The translations under genes were made by a program, and so were the position numbers. DNA of 64,000 nucleotides from NCBI GenBank assembly GCA_003576695.1, contig QOZQ01000001.1, positions 1 to 64,000 on the forward strand, in the 5' to 3' direction. Positions 35,066 through 44,127 of this stretch are shown piece by piece. The notes under the pieces were generated by a model. That model saw nothing but the letters and a program-made list of their open reading frames with translations, ran no database searches and was not told where the DNA came from. The first letter of the stretch is position 1; each line of letters begins with the position of its first letter. This DNA comes from Taklimakanibacter lacteus. GTDB lineage: Bacteria > Pseudomonadota > Alphaproteobacteria > Rhizobiales > Aestuariivirgaceae.

Positions 35066-35953
35066 TCAACGCGCAGCACTCAGAGCGAGGACGGGCTCCG
35101 GCAGGCCGGCACGATCGACCGGCCGCATGAACATGCATCCGCCCGTGTCCTTCTCCCGGGTCTGTGCCGTCGTGCCATTCCTCCAGCCGGTCGTGACGAA
35201 GAGGGTCTTCAGATCGGCGCCGCCGAAGCACAGGCTGGTCACATTGGGCTCGGGCGCCGGCAAGGACAGTTTCACCTCGCCCGCCGGATCGATGCGTACG
35301 ATCCTGCCGGCACCGTAGAGCGCGCACCACAGATCGCCGCCGCTGTCGACCGCAAGCCCGTCGGGCAGTCCGCCATCGGCCGGGAATTGCGCGAAGGTCC
35401 GGCGCCGCGAGAGGTTGCCGCCGGCATCAAGGTCATAGGCGAGAATGCGCCGCCCGACACTGTCGCTGAAATAGAGAGTGCGGTTGTCGGGCGAGAAAGC
35501 CGGACCATTGCAGACGACGAAGCCATCATCGGCCATGGTCAGGACGCCGCCGGCCGAGACGCGGTAGAAGGCCGCAAGCGGTTCGGTCTCGCTCATCTCA
35601 TAGGTGCCGAGCCAATAGCGCCCGGCGCGGTCGATCTTGCCGTCATTATAGGCGACCTTGTCCGGGCCGGGGCTCGCATCGGCGAACAACACGGTTTCGC
35701 GCGTGGCCGGGTCGAAGAGATGGAGGCTGCGGTCGACGGCCAGGAGAAGACGGCCATCGTCGACGAAGACGAGCGATCCGATCATCTTGCCGACGCCGAT
35801 CTGCCAGGTCGTCAGCGCGCCCTGCTTGAGCCGATGGATCAGGGGACCGTAGAAATCGATCCAATAGAGCGCCTCTTCCTGCGCATGCCACAGGATGCTC
35901 TCTCCCAGCCGGTCATGGGTCGGTGAGCCGATCTGCCAGTCGGTCATTGTCAT
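35066..35953 (-). CDS. SMP-30/gluconolactonase-family sugar lactonase
   Basis: 295 residues of a six-bladed beta-propeller. Metal-site motifs include ILWHAQEEALYWIDF, VAYNDGKIDRAGRYWLGT and LPDGLAVDSGGDLWCAL. It hydrolyses a sugar-acid lactone such as a glucono-, galactono- or fucono-lactone with a divalent metal. The start at 35953 has GGAGG 7 bp upstream; an internal ATG at 35947 is the alternative. It follows the enolase-superfamily dehydratase gene by 49 bp on the same strand, so lactone opening and sugar-acid dehydration are probably made together under the IclR regulator. Confidence 0.9.
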   Translation of the reverse strand: MTMTDWQIGSPTHDRLGESILWHAQEEALYWIDFYGPLIHRLKQGALTTWQIGVGKMIGSLVFVDDGRLLLAVDRSLHLFDPATRETVLFADASPGPDKVAYNDGKIDRAGRYWLGTYEMSETEPLAAFYRVSAGGVLTMADDGFVVCNGPAFSPDNRTLYFSDSVGRRILAYDLDAGGNLSRRRTFAQFPADGGLPDGLAVDSGGDLWCALYGAGRIVRIDPAGEVKLSLPAPEPNVTSLCFGGADLKTLFVTTGWRNGTTAQTREKDTGGCMFMRPVDRAGLPEPVLALSAAR

Positions 35954-36002
35954 GCCGTCGCCTCCATCAATCCTGCCGTCGGTGCCCGAAGCGAGGCACC
36001 GG

Positions 36003-37178
36003 TCAAGGCCTAGATGTGCGGTAGAGCAATTTGCCCTTGGCCGAGATCTCGACATCGACGAGATATTTAGCCATGCCGGCCTCGCTCACCGTGATGCCGA
36101 GGCCGGGAGCCTGTGGCAGCGTCACCTCGCCATTGGCATCGGGAAGGATGTGGTTCGCGGTCATGTCCCAGGCCACCGATTTGGGCGTGAAGGGATATTC
36201 GCAGATCACATGGTCCTTGAGGCCGGCATAGGGCTGCAGCGACGCCGACAGCGCCAGATGCGAGGTGAAGGTGTGATTGACATAGGTCACGCCATGCCGA
36301 GCCGCATAGTCGGCGACGCGCTTGGCCGGCGCTATGCCGCCGATGCGGCCGCAATCGATCTGGATATAGGAGACCTTGCCATAGTCGATGAGCTGGCGCG
36401 CCATGTGGAAATTATGCGAGGCCTCGCCGCCGGCGATGCGCACGCTGCCGCCCTGCCGGCCCAGCGCCGCATAGGCTTCATAGGCGCCGCCGAGAAACGG
36501 CTCTTCCAGCCAGACGGCGCCCGCTTCGGCCAGCATGGGCAGGCGCGCCGCGGCGGCGTCGACATTCTCGATGAAGATCTGGCCGGCATCGATGAGCAAG
36601 GTGCCCTCCTTGCCGAGCCCCTCGCGCGCCGCCTGCAAATGATCGCGATCATCGGCGAGCGATCCGCGCCCGAACGGACCCCAGCCGCATTTGACGGCGC
36701 GAAAGCCCTTGTCGCGCGCCGCCCTGCAGCCGGCCCGCGTCTCCTCCGGCGTATCGCCGAAAAGCTGCGAGGCATAGGGCAATTTGGGATAAGCCTGCTT
36801 GTAGCCGAGGAGCTGGTAGACGGGCGTGTCGAACCTGCGCCCGAGAAGGTCCCACAGCGCCATCTCGATGCCGGAGAAAGTATGGGCCGCCTGCAGAAGG
36901 TCCATGCATTCGAGCTCCACCCTGGCGGCGAGGCGGGCGATATCGGCCGGGCCTTCGAGGGTCTCGCCGAGAACGACAGCGCTGACCGGCTTGCAGGCGC
37001 CATGCGACATGGGCGTCACGAAGGCGGCGATCGACACCAAGGGCGAGGCCTCGCACTCGCCCCAGCCGACAAGACCGCCGGCCGCGACGCGCACCACCAG
37101 CGCGTCCTGGCTGCCGTCGCCGGCATCGGTGACCTCGGGCATGGACAGATAGAAGAAATCGACGGCTTCGATTTTCAT
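36003..37178 (-). CDS. Mandelate racemase/muconate lactonizing enzyme family (sugar-acid dehydratase-like)
   Basis: 391 residues of the enolase superfamily: an N-terminal capping domain and a C-terminal barrel. Recognisable are SGIEMALWDLLGRRF, the catalytic-lysine strand GFRAVKCGWGPFG, metal ligands around LLIDAGQ, WLEEPF and IAGGEA, and the late VNHTFTSHLALSAS with the general acid/base histidine. The second lysine of a classic KxK is glycine here, a pattern of some acid-sugar dehydratase subgroups. A TCCG-N6-CGGA element lies at 37183-37196, only 5 bp before the start codon. Probably dehydrates an aldonic acid in one pathway with the lactonase. Confidence 0.88.
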   Translation of the reverse strand: MKIEAVDFFYLSMPEVTDAGDGSQDALVVRVAAGGLVGWGECEASPLVSIAAFVTPMSHGACKPVSAVVLGETLEGPADIARLAARVELECMDLLQAAHTFSGIEMALWDLLGRRFDTPVYQLLGYKQAYPKLPYASQLFGDTPEETRAGCRAARDKGFRAVKCGWGPFGRGSLADDRDHLQAAREGLGKEGTLLIDAGQIFIENVDAAAARLPMLAEAGAVWLEEPFLGGAYEAYAALGRQGGSVRIAGGEASHNFHMARQLIDYGKVSYIQIDCGRIGGIAPAKRVADYAARHGVTYVNHTFTSHLALSASLQPYAGLKDHVICEYPFTPKSVAWDMTANHILPDANGEVTLPQAPGLGITVSEAGMAKYLVDVEISAKGKLLYRTSRP

Positions 37179-37182
37179 GATG

Positions 37183-37196
37183 TCCGCAATATCGGA
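37183..37196 (-). promoter_or_regulatory. IclR-type operator at the dehydratase start
   Basis: Minus-strand TCCGATATTGCGGA. The same pattern, TCCG-N6-CGGA, occurs in front of iclR (38202-38215) and the SDR gene (44951-44964); the dehydratase and SDR copies differ at one base of 14. Here it overlaps the ribosome-binding region, so a bound protein would block the start of the message. Confidence 0.65.
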
Positions 37197-37265
37197 ATGT
37201 TGTTCAGGAATGGAGACGCCACAATAGGGCTCCCGGACCTGCCGTCAATAGCGCCAGCGCGAAAT

Positions 37266-37298
37266 CTCCCTCCACCGCGCTTCGCGCGGCGGAGGGAG
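37266..37298. repeat. GC-rich hairpin between iclR and the dehydratase
   Basis: CTCCCTCCACCGCGC at 37266-37280 and GCGCGGCGGAGGGAG at 37284-37298 pair with one mismatch around TTC. It lies just after the iclR stop and could end that transcript, though no T-run follows. The sequence resembles the arms of the palindrome at 57768-57950. Confidence 0.65.
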
Positions 37299-37307
37299 AA
37301 TCGAGGA

Positions 37308-38117
37308 TCAGCCGAGGCGGCGCGACAGCTTCTCGGCCGCCGCCATCACGGCTTCGATGAGCCGGTCGCGGTTGGGCCTGGCGAGGCGCTGCTCGGGCGC
37401 CACGATGCTCAAGGCGGCGATGCAGCGTCCCCGGGCATCGATCACAGGGGCTGCGACGCAGCCGGCATGCTCGTTGGTTTCGTTGAGCTCGGTCGCATAG
37501 CCTTGGCGGCGGAATTTGCGGATCTGGGCGATGAGCTTCCTGACGTCGAGCATGGCGCGCCCGGTCGGCGACTGGCGGATGGTGGCGGAGAGCAGCGCCG
37601 CCAGCGCCTTGTCGTCCATGTCCGAGACCAATAGCCGCCCGGCGGCGGCCCAGTTGACCGGCACGCGCGAACCGATATGGCTGATGATGCGCAAGGGGCG
37701 GATGCCTTCCTCCTTGAACAGCACCATCATGAGATCGTTCTCGAGCACCGAGAGCTGCACGGTCTCGCCGGTGGCGTCGCGCAACTCCTCGGCGATGCGG
37801 CTGCCGTCGCGCAGGAGATCGACATGGCTCCTATAGGCCATGCCGAGCTCGAACAGGCGGCGGCCGAGAAACAGGCCGGAACCCTTGCCGGCGGGTTCCA
37901 GATAGTCGCCGTCCGACAAGGTGCGGACCAGCTCATAGGCGGTCGATTTGGGGATCGCCAGCTCGGCGATGATCTGCGCCACGGTCACCGGTTGATTGTG
38001 CTTCAGCATCAGCTCCAGGATATCGAGGGCCCGTCTGACACTGCGCGAGCCGGTGGCCTCGTCCTCGGCGTCGACCTCGCGCAAGGGCTTCAAGCCACGC
38101 TTATCCGAAGGAGCCAT
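37308..38117 (-). CDS. IclR-family transcriptional regulator
   Basis: 269 residues. The winged helix-turn-helix spans about residues 24-85 (SVRRALDILELMLKHN, then TVAQIIAELAIPKSTAYELVRTL), followed by the IclR effector domain (GETVQLSVLEND, then NWAAAGRLLVSDM, and GCVAAPVIDARGRCIAALSIVAP). IclR proteins bind sugar acids or aromatic acids. TCCG-N6-CGGA palindromes in front of this gene, the dehydratase and the SDR/ABC operon imply that it autoregulates and controls both catabolic units. An upstream AAATAC palindrome (38185-38211) surrounds one of these sites. Confidence 0.92.
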   Translation of the reverse strand: MAPSDKRGLKPLREVDAEDEATGSRSVRRALDILELMLKHNQPVTVAQIIAELAIPKSTAYELVRTLSDGDYLEPAGKGSGLFLGRRLFELGMAYRSHVDLLRDGSRIAEELRDATGETVQLSVLENDLMMVLFKEEGIRPLRIISHIGSRVPVNWAAAGRLLVSDMDDKALAALLSATIRQSPTGRAMLDVRKLIAQIRKFRRQGYATELNETNEHAGCVAAPVIDARGRCIAALSIVAPEQRLARPNRDRLIEAVMAAAEKLSRRLG

Positions 38118-38184
38118 CCTGATTCCCGGTCACTGGTGATGGGGCCACCCGCATGGATGTGCCGGCGCCCGGTCCGTCATGTTT

Positions 38185-38215
38185 GAAATACTGTACGGGG
38201 TTCCGTATTTCCGGA
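38185..38215 (-). promoter_or_regulatory. Operator region of iclR
   Basis: GAAATAC at 38185-38191 and GTATTTC at 38205-38211 are perfect inverted arms, and TCCG-TATTTC-CGGA occupies 38202-38215. It lies 68-98 bp before the iclR start. The TCCG-N6-CGGA part recurs at 37183-37196 and 44951-44964. Confidence 0.6.
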
Positions 38216-38235
38216 CAAGCGTCTTGCGAGCGACT

Positions 38236-39462
38236 TTACGTCTTCTGCCCGGAGGCGAGCGAGCTCACGCTGCGCAGGCGCTGCAGCAGAGCGGGCGAGG
38301 GATGGCCGTCGGGCAGGAGGCCTTCCTTCTTCTGGAATTTGATGATGGCGAGCCGCATGTTCTGGCTCATATGGCCACTGGCCTTGCCGACCTTGAAGCC
38401 CTGGGCGACGATGAGCGAGGTCAGCTCCTGGCGTTCGGCGCGCGACAACGGCTTCATGTCGGCCGGCCAGGCGGCGACGAATTCGGTGGCGCCGGTGATG
38501 CGGTCGCCGAGATGAGCGACGGCGAGCGCGTAGGAATCGGCATTGTTGTAGCGCTTGATCACGTCGAAATTCTTGAGCACCAGGAAGACCGGCCCTTCAC
38601 CGCCCGAAGGCAGATAGAAGCGCGCCGTCTCGCCGGGTTGCGGAAACGGCTTGCCGTCGATGCGGGCAATGCCCATCTTCGCCCAATCGCCGAGCGTCAC
38701 GCCGTCCTTCTTCCAGGCCTTGCCGAAATCGAACCCGGCCGGGATCTTGACCTCATAGCCCCAGTCCGAACCGCGCTGCCAGCCTTTCCGCTTGAGGTAA
38801 TTGGCGGTCGAGGCGAGAGAGTCCGGCACCGAATTCCAGATGTCCTTCTTGCCGTCGCCATCATAGTCGACCGCATAGGCCTTGTAGCTCGACGGCATGA
38901 ACTGGGTCTGGCCCATGGCGCCCGCCCAGGATCCCACCATCTTTGATTTTTCAATATGGCCGTCGCGCAGGATTTCGAGCGCCGCCAGCAGCTCTTCGCG
39001 GAAATAGTCGGTGCGGTAGCCGCCTTCCGACAAGGTCGCGAGCGAATGCGGCACATTGTAGTCGCCCATCGTCCTGCCGAAATTGGACTCGATGCCCCAG
39101 ATGGCGACCAGCGTCCGCGCCGGCACGCCATATTTCTTCTCGATGTCGGCGATGGTGTCTTTCCATTCGCCGAGCTTGTCGCGGCCGGTCGCGATCCGCG
39201 TCGCGCTCACCCGCAGCTTGATGTAATCCTCGACGCTCGACAGGACCTCGGGCTGGTTGCGCGCTTTGTCGAGAACATCGGAGCCCGATCCGAAGACGCC
39301 GAGCGCCAGGTCGAAAAGCTCACGCGGGATGTTGCGCGATTTTGCATCCGTCCAGAGCTTGGAGGCGAAGGTCGTCTGTCCGCTCATATATAATGTGCCG
39401 GCGGCGAAAAGCGGCAGCAGGACGGCTGCGAGAAGCGCCTCGACTTTCCACCGTTTCAGCAT
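38236..39462 (-). CDS. Lytic murein transglycosylase (MltB/SLT_2 family) with peptidoglycan-binding domain
   Basis: 408 residues. One N-terminal hydrophobic segment (about 8-26) exports or anchors the protein. The SLT_2 catalytic domain (about 35-330) carries the probable catalytic E125 in IWGIESNFGR and the GAMGQTQFMPSSYKAYAVDYDGDGKKDIW motif. A C-terminal PG_binding_1 domain follows (about 345-400, GLLPDGHPSPALLQRL). It cleaves the glycan backbone of peptidoglycan in the periplasm. ATG 39462 is chosen for spacing to GAGAGGA; GTG 39480 with GGAGGGA is equally possible. Confidence 0.92.
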   Translation of the reverse strand: MLKRWKVEALLAAVLLPLFAAGTLYMSGQTTFASKLWTDAKSRNIPRELFDLALGVFGSGSDVLDKARNQPEVLSSVEDYIKLRVSATRIATGRDKLGEWKDTIADIEKKYGVPARTLVAIWGIESNFGRTMGDYNVPHSLATLSEGGYRTDYFREELLAALEILRDGHIEKSKMVGSWAGAMGQTQFMPSSYKAYAVDYDGDGKKDIWNSVPDSLASTANYLKRKGWQRGSDWGYEVKIPAGFDFGKAWKKDGVTLGDWAKMGIARIDGKPFPQPGETARFYLPSGGEGPVFLVLKNFDVIKRYNNADSYALAVAHLGDRITGATEFVAAWPADMKPLSRAERQELTSLIVAQGFKVGKASGHMSQNMRLAIIKFQKKEGLLPDGHPSPALLQRLRSVSSLASGQKT

Positions 39463-39899
39463 GAGCCAGATCCTCTCCACTCTCCCTCCTCTAATTAGCG
39501 GTGAATATGATTAAAATAAGGATACCGGCGCAGACCTGCAATGAAGGTTAATCATTCCTTGGCGTCTCAGACTAAGCTTATGTTTTGGATCAATTTTCTG
39601 GTCAGCAATCATACGCGCTGACACAATCGTGAATTCCCCGGCGATCCTGCGGGGCGCGTGCGACTCATTGCGTGCGGCAAACATCTTAACAGCCTTGCAG
39701 TCGATGCGGAATGCCGCCGGTGTTTCGCTGACGATCTCGCGGGACACCGATGGTGCGGGCGAAATCATTCGCCGTGCCCATGGGCAGCATGCCGAAGGGC
39801 AGGCGGGTCTCGACGAGCGCTGCGGCTGCGCTGTTCAGCGTGCCGTCGCCGCCGTGGCGACGATCAGATGTCCCGCCACGCAAATTGCCGTGATGGTCT
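39463..39899. other. Gap containing a lipid-kinase remnant
   Basis: The stretch between the transglycosylase start and the epimerase stop holds only the frameshifted lipid-kinase fragment at about 39688-39899 and, nearer the transglycosylase, its presumed promoter region. Nothing else was recognised. Confidence 0.6.
39688..39899 (-). pseudogene. Truncated, frameshifted diacylglycerol-kinase-like gene
   Basis: On the minus strand one frame reads LKTITAICVAGHLIVAT, and the adjacent frame continues with GGDGTLNSAAAALVETRLPF and then GMLPMGTANDFARTIGVP, the nucleotide-binding core of DgkB/YegS lipid kinases. The two join if one G is restored near 39854-39856, inside the GGDGT motif itself. The N-terminal 50 or so residues and the whole C-terminal half are absent, and a stop follows about 20 codons after the conserved part. 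It is a dead relic, possibly exposed by deletion next to the epimerase gene. Confidence 0.85.
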
Positions 39900-40895
39900 T
39901 CAGCGGATCCTGGCGCGTCCGGCGGGATCAAGGCTGTGCACCGGGCCGTCGGGCCGGAAGACATGGAGCAGCAACGTGGCGTCAAGCTCATCGCCCTTGG
40001 CGAGGCGCAGCAGCGTGCCGCCTGATGCCTTCGCCTTCTCCATGCCCGCGGCCGGCCAGGTCGTATTGGGCTCGATGCCGATGAGCCGGGTGCGGCTGTT
40101 CCACGGCGGATCGGGATTGCCTTCAAGCTCGCACCACAGCCAGGCGCAGGGAAAGCGATGCTTGTCCCAGGACAAAGCGACACCGATCGCATCGTCGTGG
40201 CGCCGCACGGCGATCCAGGCGCGATCGAAATCATGCAGGTAAACGAGGCTTGCGAGCGGACCCGAAGGCCGGCTGAGGTCGACCGTCCCGTCCTTGCCGG
40301 CGATCATCGGCCAGGTGCCGTTGGCGCCAGGGCGCAACGGATTGGCCGGAGGGTCATAGGTCGCATCGACCGTCACATGACGCGCGCCGGTCGTGATCTC
40401 GATGGGACCGGCCAGAAGGTCCGATCCCAATGTCGGATGATGACCCCACATGACCTCGATCGGATCGTCGCCCCGCATGTGTAGATGCTCGCGCACGACC
40501 AGCATGTCGCCGTCGAGCGCGATCTCGCGGCGCATCTCGACCGGCACCGTGGCGAAGCGCCGGGTCAGGATGAGCGTGGCGGCGGTGAGGGACGATTCCC
40601 AAAGCGAGATCGACGCCTCGCCATGGAAGCCATGAAACACGCCATCGACCTGGCAGGCATCGCCGCCATTGGGAAAGAGCAGGGGCCAGCCACCCGTATA
40701 GCGGGTGAGCCATTCGGGCTCGTCACGTGCCGCACCGCTGTCGATCGGCGCGTCGATGACCGGCCAGGGCACATTGCCCAGCACCGAAAGCCCGCTGTCG
40801 CGGTGGATGATGGAGGTGATGGTGCCGCCGACGCGCGGATTGACGGTCACGCGCAAGTTTCGGCTGGACAAGGTAAGCGCCGACGAAAGGCTCAT
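39900..40895 (-). CDS. Aldose 1-epimerase-like protein
   Basis: 331 residues with a galactose-mutarotase-like beta-sandwich: VNPRVGGTITSIIHRDSG, TGGWPLLFPNGGD, FHGFHGEASISLWE and MWGHHPTLGSDLL, in which the histidine positions fit the family's active site; WCELEGNPDPPWNSR lies near the C-terminus. It probably interconverts anomers of the sugar imported by the adjacent ABC system. The start is 15 bp after the permease stop, so it belongs to that operon. Members of this subgroup (DUF4432-like or mutarotase-like) are often uncharacterised. Confidence 0.82.
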   Translation of the reverse strand: MSLSSALTLSSRNLRVTVNPRVGGTITSIIHRDSGLSVLGNVPWPVIDAPIDSGAARDEPEWLTRYTGGWPLLFPNGGDACQVDGVFHGFHGEASISLWESSLTAATLILTRRFATVPVEMRREIALDGDMLVVREHLHMRGDDPIEVMWGHHPTLGSDLLAGPIEITTGARHVTVDATYDPPANPLRPGANGTWPMIAGKDGTVDLSRPSGPLASLVYLHDFDRAWIAVRRHDDAIGVALSWDKHRFPCAWLWCELEGNPDPPWNSRTRLIGIEPNTTWPAAGMEKAKASGGTLLRLAKGDELDATLLLHVFRPDGPVHSLDPAGRARIR

Positions 40896-40910
40896 GGCCG
40901 GTGGTTCCGA

Positions 40911-41768
40911 TCACTTGATGGCCCCTGCCATCAGGCCGCGAATGAAATGCTTCTGGAAGGCAATGTAAAGAATGAACATCGGCGCGCTGGCGATCACCAT
41001 GCCGGCCATGGTGAGCGGCACCTGGTTGTTATAGCGGCCCTGGAAGACGCTGATGCCCGCCATCAAGGTGCGCTTCGCGTCTTCCTGGAGGAAGATGATG
41101 GCGATGAGAAGGTCGTTCCAGACATAGAGGGAATTCACCACCACCAAGGTGAGGAGGGCGGGCAGCGACAGCGGCAGGACGATCTGCCACAGGATCAGGA
41201 AATCGCCGGCGCCGTCGATGCGCGCCGCCTCGAACAGTTCATTGGGCACGGTGCGGAAGAAGGTGGTGAGCAGATAGACCGAAAAGGGCGTGATCAGGCC
41301 GGCATAGATGATGATGGCGCCCTGATAGGTGCTGATCAGATCGAGCTGGGTATAGAGCACGAAGAGGGGCACGATCATCACGATGGGCGGCACCGCCATC
41401 AGCGAGGTCGAGAGCGCCAGCAGCGTGTCGCGGCCGCGGAATTCCATGCGTGCTATGGCATAGGCGGCGAGGCAGGACACCACGATGCTGACGAGCACCG
41501 AGCCGGCCACGAGGATGAAGCTGTTCAGCATCCACAGAGCGAAGGGGCTGTCGATGAGCACGGCACGGAAATTCTCCAATACCGGCGCATCCGGCAGGCC
41601 CAGCTTGTCGACGGCATATTCCGCATCGCTCTTGAGCGCGGTGGCGATCATGTAAAGCGTCGGCACCAAAGCGATGAAGGAAGCGACGATGAGCACGCCC
41701 TGCTTGACGGCATCGCCGGCGGTGAAGGCGAACCGGCGCCTGTGAGTGGAGTGTGCGGCCGGGACCAT
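40911..41768 (-). CDS. Sugar ABC transporter permease (MalG/UgpE type)
   Basis: 285 residues with six predicted membrane helices and the EAA loop EAARIDGAGDFLILWQIVLPLSLPALLTL. It pairs with the MalF-type permease whose gene precedes it by 2 bp. ATG 41768 gives a normal cytoplasmic N-terminus; in-frame codons further upstream belong to the permease gene in another frame. No ATPase gene lies in the operon, so a shared MsmX/UgpC-like ATPase elsewhere must energise it. Confidence 0.92.
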   Translation of the reverse strand: MVPAAHSTHRRRFAFTAGDAVKQGVLIVASFIALVPTLYMIATALKSDAEYAVDKLGLPDAPVLENFRAVLIDSPFALWMLNSFILVAGSVLVSIVVSCLAAYAIARMEFRGRDTLLALSTSLMAVPPIVMIVPLFVLYTQLDLISTYQGAIIIYAGLITPFSVYLLTTFFRTVPNELFEAARIDGAGDFLILWQIVLPLSLPALLTLVVVNSLYVWNDLLIAIIFLQEDAKRTLMAGISVFQGRYNNQVPLTMAGMVIASAPMFILYIAFQKHFIRGLMAGAIK

Positions 41769-41770
41769 TT

Positions 41771-42655
41771 CTAAGCCTCCTCTTCGCGGGCGCGGCGGCG
41801 GGCGCGGAACATCGGGAAGATGAGCAGGACTGACACCAGGAACAGCAGCACCGAGGCGGCCGAGGCGATGCCCGGCAGGCTGGTGCGGATCAAGGCGTTG
41901 AAGATGTAGAACTCGACCACCATGGTGGCGGTGCCGGGACCGCCGCGGCCGCCGCCCATGACATAGACATAGGCGAAGACCGAGGCCAGCATGGTGATGA
42001 CGCTCACCACCACATAGAATTCGATGACGCCACGCATCTGCGGCAGGATGATGTGCCATACACGCTGCCACCAATTGGCGCCGTCGAGCCTGCCCGCCTC
42101 GAGCACCGCTTCATCGAGGCTGAGGAGGCGGGCGAGGAACAGGATGATGCCGAGCGCCGATTCGCGCCAGACGATGAGGATCATCACCGTCCACAGCGCC
42201 ACATCGGAAGAGCCGATCCAGTCGAGAGCCAGGAAATCGAGGCTCGCCCAGCGCAGCACCTCGTTCACCGGCCCCGAGAACTGGAACATGCGTTTCATCA
42301 CCACGGCAATGATCGGAATGGCGAGCACGAAGGGGACGAAGACGATGACGCGATAAAGCCGCCAGCCGGCGATGCGCTCGAACAGCAGGATGGAAATGAG
42401 CAGCGAGATGACCACCATGGCGGGGATCGCCAGCAGCAGCTGGATATTGTGCAGCACCGATTCCCAGAACAGCGACTGGGAAAGGATCAGCTCATAGTTG
42501 CGCAGGCCGATCCACGGTCCATCGACGCCGCGCACCAGCTTGAAGCTGAACTCGAAGATGCGCAGCAGCGGATAGCCGAAGACGAAGGCCAGCAATGCGA
42601 CCAGCGGCAGCACATAGAGATAGGGCTTTAGCCTGATGCTCAGAGAGTTGGTCAT
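41771..42655 (-). CDS. Sugar ABC transporter permease (MalF/UgpA type)
   Basis: 294 residues, six predicted membrane helices, with the EAA loop EAGRLDGANWWQRVWHIILPQMRGVIEFYVV. It forms the heterodimeric channel with the downstream permease. It is separated from the binding-protein gene upstream by 88 bp containing a strong hairpin (42673-42709), which may reduce transcription of the permeases relative to the binding protein, as is common in such operons. Confidence 0.92.
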   Translation of the reverse strand: MTNSLSIRLKPYLYVLPLVALLAFVFGYPLLRIFEFSFKLVRGVDGPWIGLRNYELILSQSLFWESVLHNIQLLLAIPAMVVISLLISILLFERIAGWRLYRVIVFVPFVLAIPIIAVVMKRMFQFSGPVNEVLRWASLDFLALDWIGSSDVALWTVMILIVWRESALGIILFLARLLSLDEAVLEAGRLDGANWWQRVWHIILPQMRGVIEFYVVVSVITMLASVFAYVYVMGGGRGGPGTATMVVEFYIFNALIRTSLPGIASAASVLLFLVSVLLIFPMFRARRRAREEEA

Positions 42656-42672
42656 GCGGATATATCAGTAAT

Positions 42673-42709
42673 TTCCCCCTCGCCCGTGCACAGCACGGGA
42701 GAAGGGGAA
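42673..42709. repeat. Hairpin between binding-protein and permease genes
   Basis: TTCCCCCTCGCCCGTG at 42673-42688 and CACGGGAGAAGGGGAA at 42694-42709 pair nearly perfectly around CACAG. It is the same hairpin type as in the composite repeats at 5711 and 61470. In this position it could act as an attenuator or stabilise the upstream message. Confidence 0.7.
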
Positions 42710-42743
42710 TTTTGTGGGAGCGGATTTTCACCGTCACGAATGC

Positions 42744-44090
42744 TCACATCGGCGCGGAAAGATCGACCGCCCATTTGCGATAGTTCTCGACCATGTCCGG
42801 GTTGAAGTCGCGCCATTCCTTGGCCGTGTTGGCGGCAAGCTCACCCGCCTGCTCGCCGGTCATCGAGCCCTGGACGATCTGCTGGCCGGTCGGGATGGCG
42901 GCGCGCTCATAGAACTGGCCGGGCACCAGATTGGTCACATTGGAGATGTTGGGCTTGAGGCCCCAATTCTCCCACAGGCCGCGCACCGAAGGATCGGCGA
43001 TGACGCTGGCATCGAAGGTGGTGTTGGAGGGCAGCCAGCCGGTCGCATCCCAGAAGGCCTTCAGCCTTTCGGGCGAATTCAGATATTCGAGGAAGGCGGC
43101 CGCGGCCGCAGGATCCTCGGCATTGCTCGAAATGCCCAGGCCCTGGACGTCGACCACCGGAACGCCGGCGAGCTTGCCCTTGCCGAAGAGCGGCATGGTC
43201 ATGTAGCCGATCTTGCCGCCGGTCGCCTTGCTGTCGGCGGGAAGCCTAGTGCCGATCGACTGGCCGATGGCAAGCTTGCCGGCGGCGACGAGATCGATGC
43301 CCGGATAAAGTTCCAACGAGGACATGTCCTTGTTCAGATAGCCGCGGGTTTTGAGCTCCTCGAGCTTCTTCCAATGCTCATGATATTTGGGATCGCGGAA
43401 ATCCTTGTCGCCGATGAAGAGCTCGACGGCCTCGCCGAAGCTGTCGAGATTCTGCGGCAGCGAATGGGTGATGTACCATTCGCTCCAATAGCCGTCCTGG
43501 ATGCCGCCGCCCAAAGGCTCGATGCCGGCGGATTTGAGCTTCTCGCAGGCGGCGAGGAGCTCGTCCCAGGTCTTGGGCGGGGCTTCCGGATCGAGGCCCG
43601 CCTTCTCGAACAAGGTCTTGTTGTAGCACCAGAACATCGGCAGCGGATACCAGCCGACGCGGTAGATATTGCCGCCGAAGCGGCTGAGCGCGGTCGGGTT
43701 CGAGGCGGCGAGGATATCGTCCTTCACCAGGCCCTTGAGGCCCTTGAGATAGCCCAGCCACACGCTTTCCATGTGATAGACGCCGTTCCACAGATACTGG
43801 ATGTCGGGCGCCTTGCCGGCGGCGGCGGCGGTCTGGAACTGCGAGATCACCACGGCGGTGTCCTGCAGCATCGACTTCACCGCCGCATCCTTGTAGGCGG
43901 CGATCGAGCCGTCGACGAATTTCTGCAGGCCGGGGAGCTCCTGCTCGCCCCACCACCACATATCGAGGGTCTTCTCCTGTGCCCGGGCGAAGGGCGGCAG
44001 GACGCCGCCCAACGCGGCGGCGGTGCCGAAGACGGCCGATGTCCTGACGAAATCGCGCCGCGAGATATTGGGTATCCTGCTCTTGCTCAT
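42744..44090 (-). CDS. Sugar ABC transporter substrate-binding protein (MalE/UgpB type, Tat signal)
   Basis: 448 residues of the SBP_bac_1 family. The N-terminus has a twin-arginine motif, SRRDF (residues 10-14), then a hydrophobic stretch ending PPFARAQ, so it is probably exported folded through the Tat system. The mature part begins KTLDMWWWGEQELPGLQKFV and shows the two-lobe organisation of oligosaccharide or glycerophosphodiester binders. The gene follows the SDR gene by 37 bp and precedes the two permease genes. Substrate unknown; a sugar is likely given the dehydrogenase and epimerase. Confidence 0.92.
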   Translation of the reverse strand: MSKSRIPNISRRDFVRTSAVFGTAAALGGVLPPFARAQEKTLDMWWWGEQELPGLQKFVDGSIAAYKDAAVKSMLQDTAVVISQFQTAAAAGKAPDIQYLWNGVYHMESVWLGYLKGLKGLVKDDILAASNPTALSRFGGNIYRVGWYPLPMFWCYNKTLFEKAGLDPEAPPKTWDELLAACEKLKSAGIEPLGGGIQDGYWSEWYITHSLPQNLDSFGEAVELFIGDKDFRDPKYHEHWKKLEELKTRGYLNKDMSSLELYPGIDLVAAGKLAIGQSIGTRLPADSKATGGKIGYMTMPLFGKGKLAGVPVVDVQGLGISSNAEDPAAAAAFLEYLNSPERLKAFWDATGWLPSNTTFDASVIADPSVRGLWENWGLKPNISNVTNLVPGQFYERAAIPTGQQIVQGSMTGEQAGELAANTAKEWRDFNPDMVENYRKWAVDLSAPM

Positions 44091-44127
44091 GACGATGCCT
44101 TCCCTGTTTCCTTGTCATATGCGTTGA

